Part shown: in pieces, positions 7,520-15,821 of the stretch
Layout: every line of letters starts with the position of its first letter
Position numbering within the stretch: the first letter of the stretch is position 1
Origin: Nitrososphaerota archaeon
GTDB taxonomy: Archaea > Thermoproteota > Nitrososphaeria > Nitrososphaerales > UBA183
Reading direction: 5' to 3'
Length of the DNA: 25,821 nucleotides
Assembly (NCBI GenBank): GCA_029784825.1
Contig: JAFMAU010000024.1
Location: 1 to 25,821 of the forward strand
Translations under genes and position numbers: made by a program
The notes under the pieces: generated by a model
What the model was told of the DNA's origin: nothing
Seen by the model: only the letters and a program-made list of their open reading frames with translations
The model's database searches: none

Positions 7520-8518
7520 TCAGAAGGAAGGCATGACTTCCTTGGCGAAGAGCTCCATCTGCGCGAGCACCTCGCCGTTGGTGCTGCCGAGGAAGTCGAA
7601 CCAGACCTGTGTCGCCCCCGCACCTTCGTAGGGCTCGAGCTTCTTGATTACCTCTGCCGGGGTGCCTATGAAGTTCCTCGACACGAGCTCGTCGTCGGTC
7701 AGGGGGATGTCCTTGAGGGTCGAATCCTTCAGGGAGATGAGGTGGCGGTACACCGGCGAATCCAGAAACTTCTTTCTTGCCACCTTTGGGTCTCTGTCGA
7801 TGCCACAGATTGATTCGGGTGCCACTGCAATCTTCGACGGATTGCGTTTGTGCTCCCTTGCCGTCTCCGCTATGATAGGTACGAACTTTTCAAGGTCGGA
7901 GGCAGACATGGACGCAGGAATCCAGCCCTCGGCGTATTTACCCACCCGTGTCAGGACGTTTGGCGAGTTGCCTCCTATGTAGAACGGGAACGGGTTCGTG
8001 TAGGGCCTGGGCATCATTTCCACGTCCTTGAAGCGGAAGTGCTTGCCGCTGTAGCTTGCGGGTACATTCCTGCCGAAGAGGAGGGCCAGCCCCTCGGTCA
8101 TCTCGTCCAGGATTTCTCCGCGATTCCCTCGCCCTCCAAACGCCTCGAACTCCTCTCTGTAGGCTCCCAGACCGACCCCCAGCAGGAACCTGCCGCTGCT
8201 CAGGTGGTCCAGCGTGATTGCCTGTTTCGCAAGGGTGACTGGGTGCCTGGTCGGGCCCACCACGACTGCAGTGCCGAACTTGATCTTCTTTGTGACCGCC
8301 GAGAGATGCGAGAAAGTGATCATCGGCTCGAAGAAGTTGGGGTGCTCCCCCCTTGCCTTGATGTAGCCCTGGGTCGTAATGTGGTCGTTGCCCCAGAGGC
8401 ACGCGAACCCGAGCTCCTCCGCCTTTTTCGCGACCTCGACGAAGCTTCCTCTGCTCGCGAAACCTTCAGGATAGAACAGTCCTTCGCGGGCCGTCGAAAT
8501 CGCCGCGCCGAAATCCAA
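7520..8518 (-). CDS. LLM class F420/flavin-dependent oxidoreductase, subfamily A (copy 1)
   Basis: 332 aa from TTG at 8518. The N-terminal MDFGAAISTAREGLFYPEGFAS matches the starts of two paralogues in this window. The TIM-barrel landmarks are ELGFACLWGNDHI, IKFGTAVVVGPTRHPVTLAKQAITLDHLSSGRFLLGVGLGAYREEF and FPFYIGGNSPNVLTR; it ends LFAKEVMPSF. Bacterial-luciferase-like enzymes of this type use F420 or FMN to reduce or oxygenate small molecules. The TTG start is fixed by a TATA box (8541-8550) about 28 bp upstream, overlapping the stop codon of the preceding gene, so it has its own promoter although it lies 26 bp behind another LLM gene. Substrate unknown. Confidence 0.87.
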   Translation of the reverse strand: MDFGAAISTAREGLFYPEGFASRGSFVEVAKKAEELGFACLWGNDHITTQGYIKARGEHPNFFEPMITFSHLSAVTKKIKFGTAVVVGPTRHPVTLAKQAITLDHLSSGRFLLGVGLGAYREEFEAFGGRGNRGEILDEMTEGLALLFGRNVPASYSGKHFRFKDVEMMPRPYTNPFPFYIGGNSPNVLTRVGKYAEGWIPASMSASDLEKFVPIIAETAREHKRNPSKIAVAPESICGIDRDPKVARKKFLDSPVYRHLISLKDSTLKDIPLTDDELVSRNFIGTPAEVIKKLEPYEGAGATQVWFDFLGSTNGEVLAQMELFAKEVMPSF

Positions 8519-8540
8519 GGATTGCCACGCCCTCTCAATC

Positions 8541-8550
8541 TTATTTATTT
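8541..8550 (-). promoter_or_regulatory. TATA box inside the end of the upstream LLM gene
   Basis: Minus-strand AAATAAATAA overlaps the TAA stop (8545-8547) of the upstream LLM gene and is centred about 28 bp before the TTG at 8518, indicating a separate leaderless transcript. Confidence 0.55.
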
Positions 8551-9528
8551 CTTGACTGACGCCGTTCGTTCGGAGATTTCCCGAATCAAGTTCTCCTGTC
8601 CCCCCAAGGTCGTCGATAAAATCGGGACCGTGACTCCGACTGTCCTGAACCTTTCGACTCCGTCCAAGCATGACTCCGCATTCCCGTAGACCGCGAAGTG
8701 CCTTAGGATTGATGACGGTATGGCTTCGGCCGCCTGAGCTTCTCCGCGAGTGGAGTACAGCCGTCGCAATTCGACAAGCAGGTCCGAGCCGGCACCAATC
8801 GAGTTCAAGAGTAGCTCCCCCCTGCCTCTGCGAATCAGCCAGCCGATGGTCTGCTCCCTTGCCTCCGTCTCTGCAGCCCCCTCGTCGTCGTTACAGACGC
8901 AGCTGATCAGTGCGGCGGTCTCGAAGCGGGCTCCTGTTCTCCGCGCCTTCTTCCTCGCGTGTTCGACGTGCTTCAAAGCGCTGGCCACCAGCTCCGGCGA
9001 GGTTCCCTTGCTGAAGATGACGCCGTCGCCCAGTTCGCCCGCAAGCCTCAGCATCCCCTCCTGCATGGCCGCGATCATTATCGGTACTCCGGGTCTACGA
9101 AGTCTGTATCCGAGCCTGGGCTTCCCTCCCCCAGCCCAGACGGCCCTGATCTCGGCGATTGCGCGCCGGAGCGTCTGCAGCGAATCTTCCTGCTTGACGT
9201 TCAGGACTTCCGACAGCCGCTGGGGGTTCCCTGCCCCGATTCCGAGAGTCATCCTTCCGCCGCTCAGCTCGTCGAGGGTGCCGATGGCGTTGGCAATAAG
9301 AAATGGGTGCCTCCCGTAGGGGTTTGTGACTGCAGTTCCAAGCGTGATTCGGCTCGTCGCAGACGCCATCGCGGCCAACAGCACGATGCTGTCCCTCCCT
9401 TCTCCGTAGTGCTCCGGCAACCAGACGCCGCTGAAGCCGCCTGCTTCAGCGAGCCTAGCGCAATTCGTCGCTGCGTCAACCGGTGTGAAGCTGGAGAGTG
9501 AGATGTCGACCCTTCTTTTCGAAGCCAA
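8545..9528 (-). CDS. LLM class F420/flavin-dependent oxidoreductase, subfamily B (copy 1)
   Basis: 327 aa from TTG at 9528. Landmarks: VDISLSSF as first beta strand, GFSGVWLPEHYGEGRDSIVLLAA, ITLGTAVTNPYGRHPFLIANAIGTLDELSGGRMTLGIGAG, and the second-half strand VPIMIAAMQEGMLRLAGELGDGVIFS. The closest relative in the window is the LLM gene ending at 19304, which shares the EHY and NPYxRHP motifs. Resembles methylenetetrahydromethanopterin-reductase-like F420 enzymes in layout; substrate unknown. The only AT-rich promoter candidate is the box at 9557-9563, about 32 bp upstream, probably shared with the divergent LLM gene at 9587. Confidence 0.85.
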   Translation of the reverse strand: MASKRRVDISLSSFTPVDAATNCARLAEAGGFSGVWLPEHYGEGRDSIVLLAAMASATSRITLGTAVTNPYGRHPFLIANAIGTLDELSGGRMTLGIGAGNPQRLSEVLNVKQEDSLQTLRRAIAEIRAVWAGGGKPRLGYRLRRPGVPIMIAAMQEGMLRLAGELGDGVIFSKGTSPELVASALKHVEHARKKARRTGARFETAALISCVCNDDEGAAETEAREQTIGWLIRRGRGELLLNSIGAGSDLLVELRRLYSTRGEAQAAEAIPSSILRHFAVYGNAESCLDGVERFRTVGVTVPILSTTLGGQENLIREISERTASVKK

Positions 9529-9556
9529 GCTTCGACACCCGGCCCGTCCCGCGAAG

Positions 9557-9563
9557 ATAATAA
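9557..9563. promoter_or_regulatory. TATA-like box between two divergent LLM genes
   Basis: ATAATAA is centred 27 bp before the plus-strand ATG at 9587 (leaderless spacing) and 32 bp before the minus-strand TTG at 9528. It fits the plus gene better. No second box is visible in the 58-bp gap, so it may serve both directions. Confidence 0.5.
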
Positions 9564-9586
9564 CTGGTTGGCTGCGATGTTTCTCG

Positions 9587-10624
9587 ATGCCGCTACGCTT
9601 CGGATACAGACTTGACCTCCGCGACCCGACGAAGACGCTGGAATATGCCGCCGGGGCGGAGGAGGCCGGGTTCGATTATGCGTGGGTCCCGGACCACGTC
9701 ACGGCAGGGGCACCGGGCCAGGTCTGCTTCGACGCCTGGGTCTTTCTGGCTGCTGCAGGCATGAAGACGACGCGAATGAAGCTCGGGCCGTCGGTGTCCG
9801 ACATTGTCAGGAGGGACCCGGTCATGCTGGCCCAGTCCGCGGCCACGGCGCAGTTGATCACCGGGGGAAGGTGCGTCCTTGGGCTCGGCCTAGGAGAAGC
9901 GATGAACCTGGTGCCCTTCGGGCGTCTTCCAATGAAAGAAGTCGCGAGGCTCCGCGAAGCTATCGAAGTGATACGCCTGCTGTGGACCTCCTCGTTCGAC
10001 CGTCGGGTATCGTTCTCGGGCAAGTTCTACGAGTTCAAGGACTCGTGGCTGCAGGTCGGACGCGCAGGTCCTGCACCCATCTACGTCGGAGGCCTCGGCC
10101 CCAAGACGCAGCAGATGGCTGGTGAGATAGCCGACGGATGGTTCCCGGCCATACATACCAGGGAGACTTTCGCACGGTCCGTGAACAACATTAGGATTGG
10201 GCTGGAGAGCGCAGCCAGGAACGTCGATTCGTTCGACGTCGTCGCGCGCTTCTACATCGCCCTGACCGGCGATGTGAAGGAAGGGCTTCGGCGGGTGGGG
10301 CCCGCGGCCAGGAACATGCTGCTGAGCGAACAGAGGTCTCTTGAAGAACGGGGAGTCCTCACCGAGGAAATGAGGGCGTTCGGTGCCCACTCGATGGTCC
10401 CCCAAGTTGGACAGTGGCAGAAAGCGCAACAGGAGGTTCTCGCCAGAATTCCGGATGAAGTCGTAGAAGATGCCACACTGGTGGGCTCGCCGGAGAAGAT
10501 AGCAGAGAAGATCTCGGAGTTTCGAAAGCTGGGCGCCACCCAGGTGGTGGTCCAAGATCCAACAGAAGGGGTTCTGCAGACGCAGCGGGAATTCATGAAG
10601 AGCGTGGTTCCGCTTCTCAGCTAA
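9587..10624 (+). CDS. LLM class F420-dependent oxidoreductase, Mer-like
   Basis: 345 aa from ATG at 9587, chosen over a longer reading because a TATA box lies 27 bp upstream and MPLRFGYRLD is a natural first strand. Landmarks are EAGFDYAWVPDHV, MKLGPSVSDIVRRDPVMLAQSAATAQLITGGRCVLGLGLGEAMNL, APIYVGGLGPKTQQMAGEIADGWFP and GSPEKIAEKISEFRKLGATQVVVQ. The GLGLGEAMN stretch and overall size are like 5,10-methylenetetrahydromethanopterin reductase (Mer) and its phthiodiolone-reductase relatives. It is a third, distinct LLM subfamily in this window. A true Mer role in one-carbon metabolism is possible but not demonstrable. It converges with the threonine-synthase-like gene, overlapping by 4 nt. Confidence 0.85.
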   Translation: MPLRFGYRLDLRDPTKTLEYAAGAEEAGFDYAWVPDHVTAGAPGQVCFDAWVFLAAAGMKTTRMKLGPSVSDIVRRDPVMLAQSAATAQLITGGRCVLGLGLGEAMNLVPFGRLPMKEVARLREAIEVIRLLWTSSFDRRVSFSGKFYEFKDSWLQVGRAGPAPIYVGGLGPKTQQMAGEIADGWFPAIHTRETFARSVNNIRIGLESAARNVDSFDVVARFYIALTGDVKEGLRRVGPAARNMLLSEQRSLEERGVLTEEMRAFGAHSMVPQVGQWQKAQQEVLARIPDEVVEDATLVGSPEKIAEKISEFRKLGATQVVVQDPTEGVLQTQREFMKSVVPLLS

Positions 10625-11940
10625 CCGCTCGGAATCCGGGCCGTGACCGGCAGCTCATCATGATAATGAGAGCGCATGTATCCGACGAAAGTCGACCAGT
10701 CGGCCTCTATCACAGGCAGACCTGCCATCGAACTCGCGGCGGAATCCGGGTCCTTCAGTCCGGTGGAGGTTATGATGCAGACCACCTTCTCATCCTTGCT
10801 GATTTGACCCTCGGCAGCCATCTTGATTGCTCCGGCCACGGACGCGGCTGCGGAAGGCTCCGAGTAGAGCCCCTCGGTGGATGCCAGCAGCCGCTGGGCG
10901 TCCATTATCTCCCTGTCGCCGACAGCGACGGCCAGTCCTTTTGATTCCTTCACCGCCTTGAGCGCGTGGAGTCCGCTGGTGCTTGTGCCGATGGAAAGGG
11001 CCACTGTTCCGCGTGACTCGACCGGTTCGATGTAATCGAGTCCCTTGGCCAACGACTTCGCTATCGGAGCCCCCGAGGCGGCTTCCACTGAAACCATCTG
11101 CGGCATCTTTCGCGTGAACCCCAGCTCGGTCTGTAGCTCATGGAAAGCCTTCCAGATACCGAATATCGCGTCGCCTGCCCCGGTCGGAACCAGGACCTTG
11201 TCCGGAAGCTCCCAGTCATGCTGCACCGCTAGCTCGTACCCCAGCGTCTTGTATCCTTCGAAGCCGTAAGGGTTGCCGGTCACCATGGGCCAGGTGTAGT
11301 TGCCGGTTGGATACCAGTCGAACTCCTTCACGCACCTCTCCATCAGAGCCCAACGTCCTCTCGGTGTGGAGACGGGGACGACCCTGGCGCCGTAGGAGCG
11401 CATCATCGTCAGGAATGTCGCCGGCGTGTTCGAAAGGGTGAAGACCACGCAGTCCAGCCCGGCCTTCGCCGCGTAGGCAGCGGTGGAGGCGCCGTGGTTG
11501 CCAGAGGAGGATACCGTGACCGTCTTCGCACCGAAGTCGAGCGCCTTGGAGACGGAGACGCAACAGAGCCTGTCCTTGTGAGACCAGGTTGGGTTTCGGC
11601 TCTCGTCTTTGACCGTCAGGTTGTGAAGGCCGATTCTTTCCGCGAGGCGGTCGCACCTGAGCAGCGGGGTGTTGCCTTCACCGAGACCGACGAATCGCCC
11701 GTCGACAGGCAGCAGGCTCCTGAACTTCGAGATTCCGGGTCCGACCTTCTCGAGATCTCTTGCCGTGACGGCGGAACTGACTTTCCCGTAGTCGTAGGTC
11801 ACCGTGAGCGCTGCGACCATCTTCTCCGTTTTGCACCGCGGGCATCCATCGTAGATCTTGGCGACAGGATAGGTCGCGCCGCAGTTGATGCACTTCAGAC
11901 CTGTAGCGAAACTCAAGACGGATGGGTTCACCGGAGTCAC
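10621..11940 (-). CDS. Threonine synthase-like PLP enzyme with N-terminal zinc ribbon
   Basis: 439 aa from GTG at 11940. Four cysteines (17, 20, 33, 36 in CINCG...CPRC) form a zinc-ribbon N-terminus typical of archaeal threonine synthases. The PLP lysine is K122 within NPTWSHKDRL. SSSGNHGAST and VPTGAGDAIFG are the cofactor loops, and STGLKDPDS is near the C-terminus. The lysine motif departs from the usual NPTGSFKDRG (Trp for Gly, His for Phe), so a related reaction such as that of cysteate synthase is an alternative to O-phosphohomoserine to threonine. The start is set by a TATA box at 11967-11974. No homoserine kinase or dehydrogenase gene is nearby, which weakens the case for a biosynthetic operon. 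Confidence 0.8.
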   Translation of the reverse strand: MTPVNPSVLSFATGLKCINCGATYPVAKIYDGCPRCKTEKMVAALTVTYDYGKVSSAVTARDLEKVGPGISKFRSLLPVDGRFVGLGEGNTPLLRCDRLAERIGLHNLTVKDESRNPTWSHKDRLCCVSVSKALDFGAKTVTVSSSGNHGASTAAYAAKAGLDCVVFTLSNTPATFLTMMRSYGARVVPVSTPRGRWALMERCVKEFDWYPTGNYTWPMVTGNPYGFEGYKTLGYELAVQHDWELPDKVLVPTGAGDAIFGIWKAFHELQTELGFTRKMPQMVSVEAASGAPIAKSLAKGLDYIEPVESRGTVALSIGTSTSGLHALKAVKESKGLAVAVGDREIMDAQRLLASTEGLYSEPSAAASVAGAIKMAAEGQISKDEKVVCIITSTGLKDPDSAASSMAGLPVIEADWSTFVGYMRSHYHDELPVTARIPSG

Positions 11941-11966
11941 GCGGAACTGTTTCAGGGGGGGCCTCG

Positions 11967-11974
11967 GTATTAAG
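11967..11974 (-). promoter_or_regulatory. TATA box of the threonine synthase-like gene
   Basis: Minus-strand CTTAATAC is centred about 30 bp upstream of the GTG at 11940. Confidence 0.55.
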
Positions 11975-12005
11975 TCTGGCAGGTCAGACGCCGTTGCGCC
12001 AAACC

Positions 12006-12011
12006 ATATAT
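12006..12011 (+). promoter_or_regulatory. TATA box of the PLP-M24-LLM operon
   Basis: ATATAT within CCATATATC is centred about 25 bp upstream of the TTG at 12033, consistent with a leaderless first gene. Confidence 0.6.
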
Positions 12012-12032
12012 CGGGCGGATGGAGGCGGACCG

Positions 12033-13505
12033 TTGGCGACACCAGTAGCGGTGCAGAAGAAATTCGAGCTCTACAAGAAACTCTACGCCGAGCGGAACGA
12101 AATCGTAGAGGAGGCGAGGCGGTTCGGGAGAAGCCTCGACATCCCAAAGACAGTCAGAGGCAAGTTCGGGCTTACTGGCGCGCACTCGAGCTACCCTGGG
12201 CCGATAGGTTCCGATGTCCTGAAGGAGATTGTGCGTGCCCAGAAGGCACAGGAACCACTGCCTGACCTCGTCGACCAGTTGAGGGGGCTAGTGAAGGACC
12301 ACTACGGTGACGACTACGACGCTGCAGCTGTGGGCTCGGGAGAAGCTGCGCTCTGGGTGGCTTTCGACTCGCTTGCGACGCCGCCGCTCCTCGGTCATGG
12401 GTCTCCCTACAGGTCGAGGTATGTCGCCCCGCTCGAGCGGCACGTGGTCCACCAGTCGGGCTTCGGCAGGCCGTTCCCTCCCATGTACAAGTACATCGGA
12501 GCAGAAAGATACGCGACAGCCGGAGAACTGGGCGTGGAGGGAAAGCGACTGAACAACCTGGACACGGTCCTCGTTCCCCTGGAGGGCGCCCGCTACGACT
12601 CCCATGGGATCAAGTATTATCCGGTGCCGATGCTGTCGCGGGTGGACGGCAGGGCATCCGGCGAGAAAATCGCAGAAGCTGCTGAGAGGCACGCATCCAG
12701 TCTTGCCGCATTTGCCTCTCTGGGGTACAACACCCCGGGCTACGGCTATGGCGACCAGGACGTCGACGGCGTCCCTAAGACGCAAGCCGCAATCGGAAGG
12801 CTGGCAGCCAAGTACGGGGTCCCATACATCACTGACAACGCCTGGGGAGCACCTGTGGTCGGAACGGACATACGGAAGACCGGAGCTTCGCTGATGTTCT
12901 ACAGCGTGGACAAGGTCCTGCATGGGCCACTCAGCGCGCTGATTGTGGGGAAGGAAGAGGTCATGGTCTCCGTCAGACGCATCATGGGGACCCACAGCGC
13001 CAGGTATGGGAACCCCTCCGTCTATTCGAAGGCGATGTATTCTGCCTTCGACCCCGGAAGGGAGTCGGTGGTCGCCCAAATCCACATAATGAAGAAGCTA
13101 ATCGAGGAGCCGAAGCTCTTCACCAAGCCAGTGGACGCCACCCACAAGATTGTGGCGGAAGAGTTCGCCGGCTTACGACCCGCACGATTCAGGCGAGACG
13201 TGGTGATCACCAAGACCTACAACAACCTCTCCGTCGAGGTGAACTACGACAGGACTTGGAAGGGCAGAGAGTTCGGCATTCCCATCTTCAGCGAGGAGGA
13301 CTCGTTCTCCGGGCTGGCGCTAATCGAGAGCGCGCTCTCGGCGATGGGAATCCTGCCGACCATAACCTATGATGGGAACATACTCATCGCGCCCGGCCAT
13401 GGCACCATCGACGACGACGGCGACCTGATCGAGGAAAGGATGCGCGCAGGCGTCAGGGGGCTGGTGGGAGCCATCGAGGTAGTCTGCAGGCACGCCGGCC
13501 TCTGA
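12033..13505 (+). CDS. Fold-type-I PLP-dependent enzyme of unassigned function
   Basis: 490 aa from TTG at 12033. The aspartate-aminotransferase fold is indicated by the cofactor Asp D268 (YITDNAWGAP) and the Schiff-base Lys K294 (YSVDKVLHGP), the order and spacing of fold type I. An N-terminal helical stretch (residues 7-33, many K/E/R) precedes a glycine-rich GKFGLTGAHSSYPGPIGSD segment. GSGEAALWVAF is the usual phosphate-cup region. It recalls SelA/SepSecS-like or class V aminotransferase-like proteins, but I do not recognise a named family. It starts a three-gene operon with an M24 hydrolase (30 nt later) and an LLM enzyme, which points to one pathway. Possible reactions are transamination, beta-elimination or aldol cleavage. 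Confidence 0.75.
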   Translation: MATPVAVQKKFELYKKLYAERNEIVEEARRFGRSLDIPKTVRGKFGLTGAHSSYPGPIGSDVLKEIVRAQKAQEPLPDLVDQLRGLVKDHYGDDYDAAAVGSGEAALWVAFDSLATPPLLGHGSPYRSRYVAPLERHVVHQSGFGRPFPPMYKYIGAERYATAGELGVEGKRLNNLDTVLVPLEGARYDSHGIKYYPVPMLSRVDGRASGEKIAEAAERHASSLAAFASLGYNTPGYGYGDQDVDGVPKTQAAIGRLAAKYGVPYITDNAWGAPVVGTDIRKTGASLMFYSVDKVLHGPLSALIVGKEEVMVSVRRIMGTHSARYGNPSVYSKAMYSAFDPGRESVVAQIHIMKKLIEEPKLFTKPVDATHKIVAEEFAGLRPARFRRDVVITKTYNNLSVEVNYDRTWKGREFGIPIFSEEDSFSGLALIESALSAMGILPTITYDGNILIAPGHGTIDDDGDLIEERMRAGVRGLVGAIEVVCRHAGL

Positions 13506-13518
13506 AGGCGGCGGAGAC

Positions 13519-13526
13519 GGAGGGAG
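13519..13526 (+). promoter_or_regulatory. Ribosome-binding site of the M24 gene at 13536
   Basis: A GGAGG-rich stretch (within ACGGAGGGAGG) lies about 10 nt before the TTG at 13536 and supports that start. In contrast to the first genes of transcripts, this internal operon gene has a Shine-Dalgarno sequence and no TATA box. Confidence 0.45.
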
Positions 13527-13535
13527 GCCTGGCGG

Positions 13536-14753
13536 TTGCTCAACTCGGAGAGAGCCAAGGACGTAATGGATGAGGCCGGACTCGACGTTCTGGTGGCTGC
13601 TTCGCCGTCCAACGTCACCTACGCCGCCGACTTTGGTGGACTGCTTCACTACGAATTGAGGGAGCAGATTTACGTGGTGCTTCTCGCGAAAGATATCGAG
13701 CACCCGACCATGGTGCTTCCGATGGGAGAGGCCAGAGATTTCGTGAGCGACAGGGAGGCCGGACTGACGAAGATCGACGACATCAGGCCCTACGGGACCT
13801 ACGTAATCCAGAGACGCGGCGACACCCGCCTCGACCAGGTCGAAAGAATCACCCAGGAGATGATCGAAGCGAAGAGGTACGGAGACCCATTGGAGGCGCT
13901 CTGCGACGCGCTGAACGACAGGGGAAAGAGCACAACGAGGATAGGCCTGGATGACGAGCTCGTACCTGTGGTTGGTTACGATTCAGTGGCGAGGCGCATC
14001 GAGAAGACCGTGAGCGGGGCTTCTGTCTCGAAGGCAAGCCACGTCTTCACGCGAATCAGAATGGTGAAGACGGAAGAGGAGGTCGGCCGGCTGGGCCGAG
14101 CTGCGACGACCAGCGAGGCTGCCTTCGAGGAAGCGATGACTCACGCCAGGGAAGGAGCGTCAGGCGCGGAGCTGGTGAGCATCCTGATGGCCGAGGTCGT
14201 GAAGGCGGGATGCCTGTTCAAATCGCAGATGTACTGCACGCTCGCATTGGGCAGGAAGAGCTACCTGCAGGACGCCGTGCATCCGTCTAGGGAGAAGCTC
14301 AGGAAGGGGGACCTGATCAGGTTCGACGGCGGAGGCGCATACAGGTTCTACAGCTCCGACATCGCGCGGAACGCGGTGCTTGGCAGGGCCTCTGCCGAGC
14401 AGAGGAATCGCTACGGGGCAGTGTTGGCCGGGGAGCAGGCAATAATAGACAACGCGAGGCCCGGAGTGAAGGCTTCGGAACTCTACAGGATTTCTGTCGA
14501 CACGATAAGAAAGGGGTGGATCCCCGGCTTCAACCGCGCCCACTGCGGCCATACGATAGGCATCGACACCTACGACGGGGTGATGATCGCCCCCGGCGAT
14601 GATACCGTGATGGAGGAGGGGATGGTCCTGAACCCGGAAACTCCCTACGACGAATTCGGCCTGGGCAAATTCCACGTTGAGGACCCAGTTCTCGTCACTT
14701 CCGAGGGGGCCCGGCTTTTGACCAAGGGGCACCGAGACCTGCTCGAGGTGTAG
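13536..14753 (+). CDS. M24 family metallohydrolase (prolidase/creatinase fold), copy A
   Basis: 405 aa. The N-terminal creatinase-like domain (1-170, LNSERAKDVMDEAGLDVLVAASPSNVTY...) precedes the pita-bread catalytic domain. All five metal ligands of the M24 family are present: D264, D275 (FDGGGAYRFYSSD), H339 (CGHTIG), E368 (NPETPY) and E382 (VEDPVL), so a dinuclear metal hydrolase is expected. The second His of prolidases seven residues after the metal His is Tyr346 here, so Xaa-Pro cleavage is doubtful. Ectoine hydrolase, creatinase and other amide or cyclic-amidine hydrolases share this fold. Second gene of the 12033-15811 operon. Confidence 0.85.
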   Translation: MLNSERAKDVMDEAGLDVLVAASPSNVTYAADFGGLLHYELREQIYVVLLAKDIEHPTMVLPMGEARDFVSDREAGLTKIDDIRPYGTYVIQRRGDTRLDQVERITQEMIEAKRYGDPLEALCDALNDRGKSTTRIGLDDELVPVVGYDSVARRIEKTVSGASVSKASHVFTRIRMVKTEEEVGRLGRAATTSEAAFEEAMTHAREGASGAELVSILMAEVVKAGCLFKSQMYCTLALGRKSYLQDAVHPSREKLRKGDLIRFDGGGAYRFYSSDIARNAVLGRASAEQRNRYGAVLAGEQAIIDNARPGVKASELYRISVDTIRKGWIPGFNRAHCGHTIGIDTYDGVMIAPGDDTVMEEGMVLNPETPYDEFGLGKFHVEDPVLVTSEGARLLTKGHRDLLEV

Positions 14754-14782
14754 ATTATGGCGGACCAGTTCGGTGAGGTATA

Positions 14783-15811
14783 GTGGCTGGAACCGCCAAG
14801 TTCGGTGTCGGTATACCCAACTGCAGGGAAGGTCTGTACTTCCCGCCCGGGTTCGCATCTCCCAGGCAGATAGTGGAACTAGCTGCCCAGGCTGAACGAT
14901 GGGGCTATGACTCGGTGTGGACCAACGACCATTACACCCCGCCGCACTACGTCAAGAAGCTCTGGAAGGACCCGCCAAACTTCTACGAGCCGCTGGTGAC
15001 GCTTTCCATGGTGGCCGGCGCCACGAGAGATGTGAAGCTGGCCGCAGGCGTCATCGTCCTCCCGATAAGGGACCCGCTCGTCCTGGCGAAGCAGGCGTGC
15101 ACGCTGGATGCCTTCAGCGGGGGAAGGCTAATTCTGGGGGTCGGCCTCGGCGCCTATCCCGAGGAGTTCCTCGCAGCCAATCCCAACTCCAAGGTAGCAG
15201 AGAGGCCGCGGTTCCTCGAAGAGCGGCTTGCAGCGCTGAAGCTCCTTCTCACGAGCAGGAAGGCCACGTTCAGGGGAAGATATGTGAACTTCCAAGATGT
15301 CGAACTCTTCCCCAGGCGACGGAGGGGCAATCTGCCAGTCTACATCGGCGGCAACGCGGAGAAAGGGATCGAGCGCGCAGCGAAGCTGGGAGAAGGCTGG
15401 ATTCCAACTGGCCTTCAGCCGGAGGAACTCGCCTCGAAGGTGAGACTGCTCAGGAGGCTAGCGCGGCAGAATGGAAGGGACGGCTCAAGGATTGAGATCG
15501 CCCCCCAGTTCGTGGTCTGCATCGGCGACACGCGGGCCAAGGCGATAGAGCTCTACAAGGCCTCGACGCTGTTCAAACACCTGTCCTCCCTGAGCGAGAC
15601 GACCTTCCGGGGTCGCGTCGTGGAGGACACTGCGATGAAGAACCTGACGGGGACCGTGGACGACGTGATAGACAAGGTTCAGACGTTCATTGATGCGGGA
15701 GTGCAGCACTTTTCGGCCATGCTGTTCCTCGCAAAGAACCTGGACGAGTACAGGGCTGGAATCAGGACGTTTGCCAAGGAGGTCCTGCCGTCCTTCAAGA
15801 GGAAGAGGTAG
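14783..15811 (+). CDS. LLM class F420/flavin-dependent oxidoreductase, subfamily A (copy 2)
   Basis: 342 aa from GTG at 14783, with a GGTGAGG ribosome-binding site just upstream. It reads KFGVGIPNCREGLYFPPGFAS, RWGYDSVWTNDHYTPPHYV, VLPIRDPLVLAKQACTLDAFSGGRLILGVGLGAYPEEFLA and ends FAKEVLPSFKRKR, closely paralleling the genes at 7520-8518 and 21746-22753. It lies 29 nt after the M24 gene, in the same operon, implying that the hydrolase and the oxidoreductase act on connected intermediates. Cofactor (F420 or FMN) and substrate cannot be read from sequence. Confidence 0.87.
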   Translation: MAGTAKFGVGIPNCREGLYFPPGFASPRQIVELAAQAERWGYDSVWTNDHYTPPHYVKKLWKDPPNFYEPLVTLSMVAGATRDVKLAAGVIVLPIRDPLVLAKQACTLDAFSGGRLILGVGLGAYPEEFLAANPNSKVAERPRFLEERLAALKLLLTSRKATFRGRYVNFQDVELFPRRRRGNLPVYIGGNAEKGIERAAKLGEGWIPTGLQPEELASKVRLLRRLARQNGRDGSRIEIAPQFVVCIGDTRAKAIELYKASTLFKHLSSLSETTFRGRVVEDTAMKNLTGTVDDVIDKVQTFIDAGVQHFSAMLFLAKNLDEYRAGIRTFAKEVLPSFKRKR

Positions 15812-15821
15812 GCCCCGGCGC

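Noticed and set aside
7850..8689. Plus-strand open frame of 279 codons opposite the LLM gene at 7520-8518
   Set aside because: Antisense shadow in a high-GC gene; no start signal, TATA box or recognisable domain.
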